Assembly (NCBI RefSeq): GCF_013375555.1
Contig: NZ_JABXWB010000001.1
Span: 186,001-250,000, forward strand
DNA: 64,000 nucleotides
Direction of reading: 5' to 3'
From: Sphingobium sp. EM0848
GTDB lineage: Bacteria; Pseudomonadota; Alphaproteobacteria; Sphingomonadales; Sphingomonadaceae
In this document: in pieces, positions 47,044 through 55,879 of the stretch
Layout of the letters: each line of letters opens with the position of its first letter
How positions within the stretch are numbered: position 1 is the stretch's first letter
Notes under the pieces: generated by a model
What the model was told of the DNA's origin: nothing
The model's input: the letters and a program-made list of their open reading frames with translations, nothing else
Database searches by the model: none
Program-made: the position numbers and the translations under genes

Positions 47044-48039
47044 TCAAGACCATCCCTCCACACCACGCGCGCCTCGGGTGAGCACGTCCAGACAGGCCAT
47101 GCGAATGGCGACCCCCATTTCCACCTGCTCGGTAATGGCGGAGCGCTCCGGATGGTCCGCCACCACGCTTGAAATCTCGACGCCCCGGTTCATCGGGCCG
47201 GGGTGCATCACCAGCGCATCGGGCTTGGCGATGGCGAGCCGCTCCGGCGTCAGCCCGTAGAGCATGTGATATTCCCTCGGGGAGGGGATGAAGGCCCCGT
47301 CCATCCGCTCATTCTGAAGGCGCAGCATCATCACGACGTCGGCGTCCTCCAGTCCCTGATCCATCCGGTGATAGGGCGTCGCGCCCAGCATCTCGACCTC
47401 CGGCGGCATCAGCGTCGGCGGCGCGACAGCGCGGACCTGCGCGCCCAGTGCGGCAAGGCACAGCATGTTCGACCGCGCCACCCGGCTATGCAGCACATCG
47501 CCGCAGATCGCGACGATCAGCCCCTCGAACCCACCCTTGCGCCGCCGGATGGTGAGCGCGTCCAGCAGGGCCTGCGTGGGATGCTGGTGCCAGCCATCGC
47601 CCGCGTTCAGCACCGGGCAATCCACCTTGTCCGCGATCAGCGCGACGGCGCCCGAACTGGCATGGCGGATGACGATCACATCGGCGGCCATGGCATTCAG
47701 CGTCATGGCCGTGTCGATCAGCGTCTCGCCCTTCTTCACGCTGGACTGGCCTGCGTGCATGTTGACGACGTCCGCGCCCAGCCGCTTGCCCGCAATCTCG
47801 AAGGAGAGCAGCGTGCGCGTCGAATTTTCGAAAAAGGCGTTGATCTGGGTCATGCCGGCAAGGCGGTCGTCATGCTTGCGCGCGCCATTCCGGTTGCTCT
47901 TCGCCCAATGCTCGGCCTCATCGAGCAGGAAGCGGATTTCCCAGGGCTTGAGGTCGGCGATGGACAGCAGATGCCGATGCGGGAACAGCGCCCGGCCTTT
48001 GAGGTCAGGCGAGGCGGGAGGAACGATGATATCGGGCAT
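47044..48039 (-). CDS. pyrB: Aspartate carbamoyltransferase catalytic subunit
   Basis: Makes carbamoyl-aspartate in pyrimidine synthesis. 331 residues. [20 protein letters not shown] (carbamoyl-phosphate site STRT), [20 protein letters not shown], and [20 protein letters not shown] are the key blocks. I chose ATG 48039 ([16 protein letters not shown]). The gene ends 32 bases before the chosen start of the pyrC-like gene. No pyrI is present, consistent with an ATCase that needs the inactive PyrC' partner. Confidence 0.96.
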   Translation of the reverse strand: MPDIIVPPASPDLKGRALFPHRHLLSIADLKPWEIRFLLDEAEHWAKSNRNGARKHDDRLAGMTQINAFFENSTRTLLSFEIAGKRLGADVVNMHAGQSSVKKGETLIDTAMTLNAMAADVIVIRHASSGAVALIADKVDCPVLNAGDGWHQHPTQALLDALTIRRRKGGFEGLIVAICGDVLHSRVARSNMLCLAALGAQVRAVAPPTLMPPEVEMLGATPYHRMDQGLEDADVVMMLRLQNERMDGAFIPSPREYHMLYGLTPERLAIAKPDALVMHPGPMNRGVEISSVVADHPERSAITEQVEMGVAIRMACLDVLTRGARGVEGWS

Positions 48040-48101
48040 GAGCCGACCCTTTAGGCGAGCGCAAGGGGGAGGGCAAGGCGCGGCGTCGATGGACGGGTGG
48101 T

Positions 48102-49727
48102 TTACCCCCGCCCGAACCACCGCCCCAGCAGCGTGCCGTCCTTCATCACTTCGCGCGCCGCATTATGCCCCGGCGCGCCGGTCACGCCGCCGCCCGGATG
48201 GGTTCCCGCGCCGCACATATAAAGCCCCTTCAAGGGCCCGCGATAGGCGCCGTGCCCCAGCACCGGCCGCGCCGCCCAAAGCTGGTCCAGCGTCATATTG
48301 CCATGCATGATGTCGCCGCCCACCAGCCCGAATTTCCGTTCCAGATCGAGCGGCGAGAGGATGTCCCGCGCGATCACCGACCGGGCAAAGCCGGGCGCAT
48401 AAGCATCCACCGTCGCAATGATATGATCCGCCGCCGCCTCGCGCTCCTCATCCCAGCTTCGGGGCGTACCGTCTTTTCTGGGGGGCAGTTCCGGCGCGAA
48501 TTGCTGGCAGAACAGGCTCGCCACATGGCATCCTTCCGGCGCCAGGCTGTCATCCACGGTTGAGGGGATCAGCATCTCGACGATCGGTTCCTTCGACCAG
48601 CCGTCGCGCTTCGCATCGGTAAAGGCGCGGTCCATATAATCCAGCGTCGGCGCGATGATGATCCCGGACTGATGATGCTCGCCCGTGCCGGGCAGGCAGG
48701 CAAAGGCTGGCAGCGCCGACAGCGCCACATTCATGCGGAAGGTGCCTGACCCCGCCTTGAACCCTCGGATGCGTTTCAGGAAATCCGGCGGCAGGTCGCC
48801 GGGGGCCATCAGTCGCTCATAGAGCAGCTTCGGTCCGACATTGGCGATGACGGCTTTGCCGATCACCTCCTCGCCGCTTTCCAGCCGCACCCCGACAGCC
48901 CGCTCGCCATCGACCAGCACGGACGCGACCGGCGCCTCCAGACTGATTTCCACGCCCAGCGCCTGCACGACCCGCGCCATGATCTGGGTGATCGTCCCCA
49001 TGCCGCCGACGCTATGGCCCCAGCAGCCCTTTTTCCCGTTCACCTCGCCAAAGACATGGTGCAGCAGCACATAGGCGCTGCCCGGCGTGTCGGGCGAGGC
49101 ATAGTTGCCGACCACCGCGTCAAAGCCGAAAGCCGCCTTCACCGCCTCGCTCTCGAACCAGCCGTCGAGGAAGGCGCGCGCCGATTTGGTGAACAGCGCC
49201 AGCACGTCGCGCTGCTGCTCGAGCGTCAGCCCACCGAGCCGCCGGCCCTGGCCGAGCGCGCTCACGATCATCGACAGGCCGTCGCCCGCATTGGGCGGCG
49301 CCTTCAGCGTCATGTCGCGCAGCACGTCGGCCACAACCTCCAGCGCGTCATAATAAGCGGGGAGGGCGGCGGCGTCCTTTGCGCTGAACCGGGCGAACTC
49401 GGCCTGCGTCCGCTCGACCCCGCCGCCGAGTTTGAGGTAGCGCCCATCGGGTTGCGGCAGGAAATTGCTGATCGGCCGCTCCAGCACGCGATAGCCATGA
49501 TCGGCCAGCGCCATGTCGCGGATCACCTTGGGATGGAGCAGGCTGACGGTATAGCTCGCCACCGAATTGCGGAAGCCGGGATGGAACTCCTCGGTGACGG
49601 CGGCCCCGCCGACGATGGCGCGGCGTTCGAGGATACGCACCCGATAGCCCGCCCGGGCGAGATAGAAGGCGCAGACGAGGCCATTATGCCCGCCCCCGAT
49701 GATGACGGCATCATAATGCCGCGTCAT
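48102..49727 (-). CDS. Phytoene-desaturase-like FAD oxidoreductase (PYROXD2-like)
   Basis: 541 residues. N-terminal dinucleotide fold [20 protein letters not shown] followed by [16 protein letters not shown]; the C-terminal FAD region reads [24 protein letters not shown] ([10 protein letters not shown]). This is the layout of CrtI-related proteins that desaturate carotenoids and of PYROXD2-like enzymes of unknown substrate. No carotenoid genes are beside it. The ATG at 49727 is used; the longer frame reaches 49829. Confidence 0.85.
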   Translation of the reverse strand: MTRHYDAVIIGGGHNGLVCAFYLARAGYRVRILERRAIVGGAAVTEEFHPGFRNSVASYTVSLLHPKVIRDMALADHGYRVLERPISNFLPQPDGRYLKLGGGVERTQAEFARFSAKDAAALPAYYDALEVVADVLRDMTLKAPPNAGDGLSMIVSALGQGRRLGGLTLEQQRDVLALFTKSARAFLDGWFESEAVKAAFGFDAVVGNYASPDTPGSAYVLLHHVFGEVNGKKGCWGHSVGGMGTITQIMARVVQALGVEISLEAPVASVLVDGERAVGVRLESGEEVIGKAVIANVGPKLLYERLMAPGDLPPDFLKRIRGFKAGSGTFRMNVALSALPAFACLPGTGEHHQSGIIIAPTLDYMDRAFTDAKRDGWSKEPIVEMLIPSTVDDSLAPEGCHVASLFCQQFAPELPPRKDGTPRSWDEEREAAADHIIATVDAYAPGFARSVIARDILSPLDLERKFGLVGGDIMHGNMTLDQLWAARPVLGHGAYRGPLKGLYMCGAGTHPGGGVTGAPGHNAAREVMKDGTLLGRWFGRG

Positions 49728-49900
49728 GGTGCCCGGCTCCGCCCCGCGTCGGGATGATGTTCCAGATCGATGCTGTCCGTTGTCAAGCGCCCCGCCCCAC
49801 GCTGTCGAAGTTATACGTTCGTACAACAAAGCCGAAGGCGCGACAATGCGGACGGCTCCATAGAATTTCTGTTCGCCGCCTTATTCCTGGTTTGACGGTT

Positions 49901-50410
49901 TTATTGCGTTCGTTCGGGCACGGCGCTCCAGTCGGCCACCATGCTCTCGCGGCTGGCCACCGCTTCCCAGGGGAAGACGAACCAATCCTTGGTCACGGCG
50001 CGATCAATCGTCTCCGCCCGGTAATCGACCTTCGCCGCCGATCGGATATTGTCCATCAGCACTGCGAAGCGCGCCGCTTCCGCTCCCTGCATGGCGTCGC
50101 GCACGGCATTGATGGTCCGCCCGCTGTCGTTGATATCGTCTATGAACAGCAGCTTCTCGCCCGCCGCCGCGCGGACCGCCAGCTTCGCCAGCAATGCCTC
50201 CCCGAAATCGGGCAGCTTGGCCGACATGTCGACCGACAGCATTGGAAGGTCCGTCGCATGGCTGAGATAGGTGGCGGGGACCAGTCCCCCGCGCCCGATG
50301 CCGACCAGATAATCCGGCCGCCATCCCGACGCCTTCAAGGCTGCCGACAGAGCATCGATCTGGCGAAGGAAGCTGTCCATCGTCACCGGCGTGAAGATTG
50401 GCTGGTTCAT
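49901..50410 (-). CDS. Phosphoribosyltransferase-family protein
   Basis: 169 residues with a type I PRTase fold. LLFIDDINDSGRTINAVRD is the PRPP-binding motif (acidic pair then D-S-G-x-T); VGIGRGGLVPATYLSHATDL is the N-terminal loop. The hood region YLVGIGRGG...MSAKLPDFG resembles xanthine/hypoxanthine-guanine PRTases of the small type. The base is not certain. The start is ATG 50410 (MNQPIFTPVTMDSFL), just after the bile-acid-symporter stop (50415), so it is likely co-transcribed. Confidence 0.8.
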   Translation of the reverse strand: MNQPIFTPVTMDSFLRQIDALSAALKASGWRPDYLVGIGRGGLVPATYLSHATDLPMLSVDMSAKLPDFGEALLAKLAVRAAAGEKLLFIDDINDSGRTINAVRDAMQGAEAARFAVLMDNIRSAAKVDYRAETIDRAVTKDWFVFPWEAVASRESMVADWSAVPERTQ

Positions 50411-50414
50411 GATC

Positions 50415-51404
50415 TTATTCCGCCGCCGCCAGCCGGGTTTGCTCTTCGGCCCGTGCGCCATAGCGCCGCGCGAGTATTGCGCAGGCCATCAACTGGATCT
50501 GATGGAACAGCATGATCGGCAACAGGATCGGCCCGACCGCGCTGGCGGGGAACAGCACGCCCGCTATCGGCACGCCCGACGCCAGGCTCTTCTTCGACCC
50601 GCAAAATTGCAGCACGATCGCATCCTCCCGCGCAAAGCCGAGCAGGCGGCCGAGCATGGATGTGAACAGCAGCACCACAATCAGGATCGCGATGCTCAGG
50701 ACGGCGAGCAGCAGCAGTTCGTCCCGCGATACCTTGTGCCACAGTCCTTCGACCACCGCCGCGCTGAAGGCGGCATAGACCACCAGCAGGATTGACCCCC
50801 GGTCCACCCGCGCGACCAATGCCCTGCGCCGGGCGACGAAGCCCCCGATCAACGGCCGCGCCAGATGGCCGACGACGAAGGGCAGCAGCAGTTGCAGCAC
50901 GATATCCCTGACTGACGAGAGCGAGATCAGGTCGCCTGTTCCGCTCCTTTCCATCAGCAACGCCACCAGCAGCGGTGTCAGCACGATGCCCAGCAGGTTG
51001 GAAAAGGATGCGCTCACCACGGCGGCGGCCACATTGCCCCGCGCGATGGCGGTGAAGGCGATCGATGACTGCACGGTGGAGGGCAGCAGCGTCAGGAACA
51101 ACAGTCCCGCCCGCATGGATGGCGGGATCGCCGTCACCTGTTGCGTCAACAGGCCGATCAGCGGAAAGGCGATGAAGGTCGTTCCCAACGTCGCCAGATG
51201 CAGCTTCCACGCCTTGGCCCCGTTCCAGATCGCCTCGCGCGACAGTTTGGCGCCGTGCAGGAAGAACAGCAGCACGATACCCGCATCGGCGGCGGCCCCG
51301 GCAATGGACGCCCCTTGTCCCCGCGCGGGCAGGAAGGACGCCAGCGCCACCGTGCAGATCAGCAACAGCAGAAACGGGTCGAAAAGGTCGCGGAAGCGGT
51401 TCAT
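50415..51404 (-). CDS. Bile acid:sodium symporter-like (SBF/YfeH) membrane protein
   Basis: 329 residues, about nine to ten helices. DLFDPFLLLLICTVALASFL at the start, GLLFLTLLPSTVQSSIAFTAIARGN in the middle, and LQFCGSKKSLASGVPIAGVLF are family features (SBF-like). Transport substrate unknown; relatives move bile acids, pantoate or metabolites with Na+. ATG 51404 (MNRFRDLFDPF). Upstream of the phosphoribosyltransferase gene by 4 bases. Confidence 0.88.
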   Translation of the reverse strand: MNRFRDLFDPFLLLLICTVALASFLPARGQGASIAGAAADAGIVLLFFLHGAKLSREAIWNGAKAWKLHLATLGTTFIAFPLIGLLTQQVTAIPPSMRAGLLFLTLLPSTVQSSIAFTAIARGNVAAAVVSASFSNLLGIVLTPLLVALLMERSGTGDLISLSSVRDIVLQLLLPFVVGHLARPLIGGFVARRRALVARVDRGSILLVVYAAFSAAVVEGLWHKVSRDELLLLAVLSIAILIVVLLFTSMLGRLLGFAREDAIVLQFCGSKKSLASGVPIAGVLFPASAVGPILLPIMLFHQIQLMACAILARRYGARAEEQTRLAAAE

Positions 51405-51514
51405 CCCGTCGCCTTTAAGGAGTATGGTCGGAAAAGGATAGACGCGCCGCCGGCGATCCGCCAACAGCATTGAGCAGTAAATTTGGGCACCGTGCAGTAA
51501 AGGAGAGACTTGCC

Positions 51515-52270
51515 GTGAGCGAAGGGATCGCCATTGTCGAAAATCAGGGCGTCATCGAAATCCATATCGACCGTCCTGACAAGAAGAATGCGCTGACCGC
51601 CGCCATGTACCGCACCATGACCGCCGCGCTGGCCGATGCGTCGGCGCGGGCCGACATCGGTGTCGTCCTCTTCGCCGGCAAGGGCGATGCCTTTTGCGCG
51701 GGCAACGACCTGAAAGACTTCATGGCCGGGCCGGAGGGCGGAGAGGCCGCGTTTGACTTCATTCGCGCCATTGCCGCTTTCGACAAGCCGGTGGTCGCCG
51801 CCGTTCAGGGGTTGGCCGTGGGCGTCGGCACGACCATGCTGTTCCATTGCGATCTGGTATATGCGACGTCCGACGCGCGCTTCATAACGCCCTTCGTGAA
51901 TCTCGGCATCGTGCCGGAGGCGGGAGCCAGCCTGCTCGCGCCCGCGACGTTCGGCTATGCCAAGGCGGCCTCGATGCTGCTGCTGGGTGAGCCGATGGAT
52001 GCGCAGACGGCGGACCGCGCCGGTTTCGTCACGGCCATCGTTCCGGTTGACGGCTTGCTCGACCATGCCCGGCAGAAAGCGGCCGCGTTGATGGCGAAGC
52101 CGCCTCAGGCCCTCGCCGCGACACGCCGGTTGATGAAGGGTGATCTCGCCACGCTCAACCAGCGGATTGAGGAAGAAGCGCGGCTGTTCCGGGAAACGCT
52201 GGCCTCTCCTGAGGCGCAGGAGGCGTTCGCGGCTTTCTTCGAAAAGCGGCCGCCTGTCTTCCGCCGCTAG
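51515..52270 (+). CDS. Enoyl-CoA hydratase/isomerase family protein
   Basis: 251 residues, crotonase fold. ADIGVVLFAGKGDAFCAGND (first oxyanion segment), AIAAFDKPVVAAVQGLAVGV (second), then FVNLGIVPEAGASLLAPATF. One of the two catalytic Glu positions is kept (PEAG); GxGT in place of GGG is a variant (VGVGTTMLFHCDLVYA). It may hydrate or isomerise acyl-CoA; the exact substrate is not known. I chose GTG 51515 (AGGAGAG about 8-9 bases upstream). An ATG at 51470 would extend it by 15 residues. Confidence 0.85.
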   Translation: MSEGIAIVENQGVIEIHIDRPDKKNALTAAMYRTMTAALADASARADIGVVLFAGKGDAFCAGNDLKDFMAGPEGGEAAFDFIRAIAAFDKPVVAAVQGLAVGVGTTMLFHCDLVYATSDARFITPFVNLGIVPEAGASLLAPATFGYAKAASMLLLGEPMDAQTADRAGFVTAIVPVDGLLDHARQKAAALMAKPPQALAATRRLMKGDLATLNQRIEEEARLFRETLASPEAQEAFAAFFEKRPPVFRR

Positions 52271-52394
52271 AGCGCGCTGCGTTAAATCGTACGCAGGAAG
52301 CACGCTCTAAGTTTTTGTTGTCGCATCGTTTGAAGCGGAAAACCCGAGCTCGGAGTCACGTGCCTCCGGCTCGCCCACTTTTCCGCACGATGCT
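52269..52394. repeat. Palindromic intergenic repeat (two hairpins)
   Basis: First hairpin: AGAGCG (52269-52274) with CGCTCT (52303-52308) and CTGCGT (52277-52282) with ACGCAG (52291-52296). Second arm pair: GCATCGT (52323-52329) with ACGATGC (52387-52393), enclosing the palindrome CCGAGCTCGG. The sequence resembles the GC-rich multi-copy intergenic palindromes recalled from sphingomonads. It lies between two convergent genes and probably also ends transcription. Confidence 0.7.
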
Positions 52395-53285
52395 CTAATC
52401 TTTACCGAATCGAATCTCGCTGACGATCATGGCGGCGACCACCAGCGCGCCGCCCAACAGGGCGGTGGCCGGCAGGCGGTCGCCGGCGATCCAGCCGATC
52501 AGTCCCGCCCACACTGGCTCGCCGGTATAGATCAGCGTCGCGCGGGTCGCGGACACGCTCTGCTGCGCCCAGTTCATCACCAACTGGATGACCGCGCTCA
52601 TCAGCCCCAGCCCGCAGGCGGACAGGATGACGACCCATGAAAAGGGCGGCACGGCCTCGCCCGCTGGACCCATGCTGGCAAAGGCCAGGATCGACGCGGT
52701 CATGAGCTGGATCAGCGTCACCCGCGCGACATTCACCCGGCCCGCCCACAGGCTGATGAAGATGATTTCCAGGGCGATGGGAAGGGTGCTGATCAACGTC
52801 AACGCCTCTCCCTTGCCGAGCGAAAGCCCTTCCTGGGGCGCCGCGATCAGCAGCAGTCCGACAAAGGCCAGCGCCACGCCCACCCAACTCGCCAGCCGCG
52901 GCGGTCGCCGCAGGATCAACCACTGGAATATGGGCACGAGCGGCACATAGGCGGCCGTGATGAAGGCGGACGTGCTGCTGGGGATGCTCCTGAGTCCCCA
53001 GGTTTGGAGCGAATAGCTCGCGAAAATGCCAAGGCCGATCATCCCGCCCGCCAGCCATTCGCGCGCCGTCACCCCGCGCAGCGCCGGCAGGGCCAAAGGC
53101 AAGGCTATCAGCGCGGCTGTCCCGAATCGCAGGCCGACGAAGAAAAGCGGCCCGCTGTGCCGCATCGCCTGATGCACGATCAGGAAAGTGCCGCCCCATA
53201 GCAGCGTTGCACCGATCAGCGCGAGTTCCGGGCGGCCGATCATCAGCCGGGAATGGAAGGGGTCGGGGGAAGCGGCGCCATGCAT
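52395..53285 (-). CDS. EamA/DMT family permease (second copy of the fold)
   Basis: 296 residues, about ten helices. LALIGATLLWGGTFLIVHQA is the first EamA repeat, YTGEPVWAGLIGWIAGDRL (second repeat, E-P-V-(W/F)-A motif) the second. The substrate is unknown. ATG 53285. Different enough from the one at 25.4 kb to be another subfamily. Confidence 0.85.
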   Translation of the reverse strand: MHGAASPDPFHSRLMIGRPELALIGATLLWGGTFLIVHQAMRHSGPLFFVGLRFGTAALIALPLALPALRGVTAREWLAGGMIGLGIFASYSLQTWGLRSIPSSTSAFITAAYVPLVPIFQWLILRRPPRLASWVGVALAFVGLLLIAAPQEGLSLGKGEALTLISTLPIALEIIFISLWAGRVNVARVTLIQLMTASILAFASMGPAGEAVPPFSWVVILSACGLGLMSAVIQLVMNWAQQSVSATRATLIYTGEPVWAGLIGWIAGDRLPATALLGGALVVAAMIVSEIRFGKD

Positions 53286-53359
53286 GGCACAAGCTGGTGC
53301 GGCCGATAGGCGCGGAGGTCAAGCGCCGCCCCGGCGGAAAGGAGGGGCGGCGCTGCCCG

Positions 53360-53674
53360 TCAATCCTTCTTCATGTCATTGCCCGCGCGTTCCATCGCCG
53401 CGCCAACATTATGCTTGGCCTCATCCGCCTTGCGCTTGGCGTCTCGGGAGGCATTGTCGATCGCCGTGCCCATCCGGTTGGCGCTCTCGTCGATTGCATT
53501 GCCCGCCTGGTTAAGGCCCTTGTCGATTTTCGCGCCCGCCTTGTCGATGGCGTTGCCCATATCGTTGCTCATGGCCGATCCGGCATTTTCCAGATTGTCG
53601 GAGGCCTTTTTCGAACAGGCCGACGCGCCCAGCACGATCAGCACCGACAGGGCGGCCAGAAATGATTTGCGCAT
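53360..53674 (-). CDS. Small helical lipoprotein
   Basis: 104 residues. MRKSFLAALSVLIVLGASAC is a lipoprotein signal with lipobox LGASAC. The mature part is a repeated helix-forming pattern (GNAIDKAGAKIDKGLNQAG, GTAIDNASRDAKRKADEAK), roughly 11-residue periodic and charged, as in LEA-like or YtxH/CsbD-like stress proteins. No enzymatic motif. Function unknown; an envelope stress role would be a guess. Confidence 0.75.
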   Translation of the reverse strand: MRKSFLAALSVLIVLGASACSKKASDNLENAGSAMSNDMGNAIDKAGAKIDKGLNQAGNAIDESANRMGTAIDNASRDAKRKADEAKHNVGAAMERAGNDMKKD

Positions 53675-53745
53675 GTTAAGTCCTCATTGCCGTCAATGGA
53701 CCGGTAATAACCGTTGCAGAGGCGAAAAGGTTGCGCCGGGCGTCG

Positions 53746-54267
53746 TCAGCGGCTGCGCAATCCGAAGACCATCGATCGATCCTCATCGGGAATCAGCCCT
53801 TCCAGCACGCGCCAGAAGCCGGTGACGGACCCTTGCCCCGCCTGTACATAGGCGGCGGCCATCTTCTCCCGCAGCGCGCGGAACAGCTCGGCCTCCAGCG
53901 CCTTTCCGCTGGGGCTGAGGCGCAGCAATTTCTGCCGCCGGTCGTTCGCGCCCTGCCGGGTTTCGATATAATCTTTCTCGATCAGATCGTTGAGGACACG
54001 CCCCAGCGATTGCTTGGTGATCGCCAGCAGCCGCAGCAGGTCCTTGACGGTCAGATCGGGCTGGCGCGAAATGAAATAGAGCGCCCGGTGATGCGCCCGG
54101 CCCAGCCCCTGCGCCGCCAGCCCCTCGTCGATGGAACGGGTAAGCGCTGAATAGCCGAAATAAAGCATCTCGATCCCCCGGCGAATCTCGTCCTCGCGCA
54201 GGAACAGCGGCGAAGCGGGCGCGATCTGGGAGGGTGATGCGGCCGGTGAAGAGCTTGGGACGGACAT
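53746..54267 (-). CDS. MarR family transcriptional regulator
   Basis: 173 residues. GIEMLYFGYSALTRSIDEGL, then the winged helix: LTVKDLLRLLAITKQSLGRV (recognition helix) and IETRQGANDRRQKLLRLSPS (the wing, with the typical D-R-R). MarR proteins sense small phenolics or oxidants and repress nearby genes; the target is not clear because neighbours are a lipoprotein and tRNA-Gln. I chose ATG 54267; ATG 54306 gives 13 more residues. Confidence 0.88.
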   Translation of the reverse strand: MSVPSSSPAASPSQIAPASPLFLREDEIRRGIEMLYFGYSALTRSIDEGLAAQGLGRAHHRALYFISRQPDLTVKDLLRLLAITKQSLGRVLNDLIEKDYIETRQGANDRRQKLLRLSPSGKALEAELFRALREKMAAAYVQAGQGSVTGFWRVLEGLIPDEDRSMVFGLRSR

Positions 54268-54396
54268 GCCGGCTTGTTCCAATATGAGGGGCGGACGGGT
54301 GAGCATATTGGCGTCTCAGGAAAATAATGACTAGGCTTTCCTTTCGCGCAGGAGCCGCTATATGGCGGTCCGCGCCGGCGATGGCCGGTTCGATGC

Positions 54397-54471
54397 TGGG
54401 GCGTAGCCAAGCGGTAAGGCAGCGGTTTTTGGTACCGCCATGCGCAGGTTCGAATCCTGCCGCCCCAGCCA
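54397..54471 (+). tRNA. tRNA-Gln (anticodon TTG)
   Basis: Acceptor TGGGGCG (54397-54403) pairs with CGCCCCA (54461-54467), discriminator G, then encoded CCA. D arm TAGCCAAGCGGTAAGGCA; anticodon stem GCGGT/ACCGC around loop TTTTGGT gives anticodon TTG; T arm CAGGTTCGAATCCTG. A likely attachment site, because an integrase-like N-terminus follows 150 bases downstream. Confidence 0.96.
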
Positions 54472-54621
54472 GCCGAATCCTCTAGTTTCGGCCCGTTTCC
54501 AGTGATTTATGCGAAAATCATCATGGAAGGGAGTTGGGCCCGGTTCGGCCCATTTGGACCGGATTTGACACCTCTTTTATCGCGATTTTATCGGGGGAGG
54601 GGCCGATCAGGATGTCGGACT

Positions 54622-54735
54622 ATGACCCGCATGCCTACTCTCACCCCTTCGCTCATCGATGGATTGACGAAGGGTTCGCTCAATGACGCGCTCATGCCGG
54701 GACTATCGATCCAGATTTCTGCTGCAAATTCATGA
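54622..54735 (+). pseudogene. Truncated phage-type integrase N-terminus
   Basis: Only 37 codons: MTRMPTLTPSLIDGLTKGSL followed by NDALMPGLSIQISAANS and a stop. The pattern (LT..LI..L.KG.L.D.L.PGLSI) resembles the Arm-type DNA-binding N-terminus of tyrosine integrases of the type that use tRNA genes. The catalytic domain is absent. It stands in the same direction as, and just past, tRNA-Gln. A remnant of a lost element is the likely explanation; the short length leaves room for error. Confidence 0.5.
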
Positions 54736-54886
54736 TCTCGATATGGTGTATAGATAGCTGAGTCCCGCCGCCTGCTCCCCGACGCAATATGCTCATGGCT
54801 TAACGTCGCTACGTCCTCGTTCCGCCGCTAACCGCACGACATTTCTGTGAGGTTGGTGGACAGCTCCGGTCTGCAGCCCCATCTTT

Positions 54887-54991
54887 ATGGTCGAACGGAG
54901 AATTGTCTTGGACAGGCTATCACAGATCGACGGCGCGATCGCGCGACTGACGCTCGAACACTATCAGATGATTAAACTGAACGGTGCTTGA
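54887..54991 (+). CDS. Possible 34-residue ORF before the SirB1-like gene
   Basis: ATG 54887 reads 34 codons (MVERRIVLDRLSQIDGAIAR is the first part) to TGA at 54989, which overlaps a TTG start of the next gene (TTGA). No Shine-Dalgarno is visible upstream, and no family is known. It could be a leader peptide, a piece of an older gene, or chance. The rest of 54736-54886 shows no other gene. Confidence 0.25.
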   Translation: MVERRIVLDRLSQIDGAIARLTLEHYQMIKLNGA

Positions 54992-55878
54992 GCGCCCAGG
55001 CAGAGGTGGAGCGCCTTTCGGCCGTGAGTAAAGGATATCAGTTGAACGACAGCATCGCATATCTCGGTCTGCTCGCCGATGAGGAGATCGAACTGGACAG
55101 CGCCGCATTGATGTTGAGCGCCCTCGACCATGAGGGCATGGATATAGAGCCCTATCTCGATCAGTTGCGCGTGATCAATGCCGCCGTCGAAGCGGCGGGC
55201 GAGGGCATGGACGCCGACGACTTGCAATCCGGCGAGGCGCAGGGCGCCCTGCTCGCGCAGGTGATCGGCGTCGATTTCGGTTTTGCCGGCGACAGCGAAA
55301 GCTATGACGCGCCACTCAACGCCGATATGATCCGGGTGCTCGACCGACGGCGCGGCCTGCCCGTCAGCCTGTCGATCCTCTATGTGGCGGTCGCGCGGAG
55401 GATGGGCTGGACGGCCAATGCGCTCAATACGCCTGGCCACGTGCTGGTCAGCATAGGGCCGCAAGAGGCGCCGGCGCTGATCGATCCCTTCCGCGGCGGA
55501 GCGCCGGTTGAGCCTGAACGATTGATAGTGCTGCTCAAGCGCGCGCTGGGTCCAGGCGTCTCGCCCGATGAAACGCATGTTGCGCCTATGTCCAATCGCA
55601 TGACGCTCATACGCCTTCTGGCCAACCAGGCGACCCGCGCAGAACAGGCTGGCGACACTGCGCGGGCCTGCGCTCTTTACGAGCGCATGACTGTGGTCGC
55701 GCCGGAACACAGCGTTGCCTGGGGGGAAATGGCGAGGTTGCAACTGACGCATGGGGACGTGGGCGCGGCGCGTGCCAGCCTGAGCGCCATGCTGGAGATC
55801 ACGCGCGACCCGGAACAGCGGAGCCAAATCCATGCTGCACTGGCCCGGCTTGCCGGGCAACGATCGAGTGGCGTATGA
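54988..55878 (+). CDS. SirB1-like transglutaminase-core protein with TPR-type C-terminus
   Basis: About 296 residues. The SirB1/transglutaminase-like core is LDRRRGLPVSLSILYVAVAR, NTPGHVLVSIG, and LIDPFRGGAPV; the C-terminal part (about 215-290) has repeat helices (AGDTARACALYERMTVVAPE, HGDVGAARASLSAML). The Cys of classical transglutaminases is replaced, as in SirB1 relatives; function unknown. The open frame starts at TTG 54988 (used here); GTG 55009 and GTG 55024 are good alternatives. Adjacent to a YaiI-like gene. Confidence 0.8.
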   Translation: MSAQAEVERLSAVSKGYQLNDSIAYLGLLADEEIELDSAALMLSALDHEGMDIEPYLDQLRVINAAVEAAGEGMDADDLQSGEAQGALLAQVIGVDFGFAGDSESYDAPLNADMIRVLDRRRGLPVSLSILYVAVARRMGWTANALNTPGHVLVSIGPQEAPALIDPFRGGAPVEPERLIVLLKRALGPGVSPDETHVAPMSNRMTLIRLLANQATRAEQAGDTARACALYERMTVVAPEHSVAWGEMARLQLTHGDVGAARASLSAMLEITRDPEQRSQIHAALARLAGQRSSGV

Positions 55879-55879
55879 A

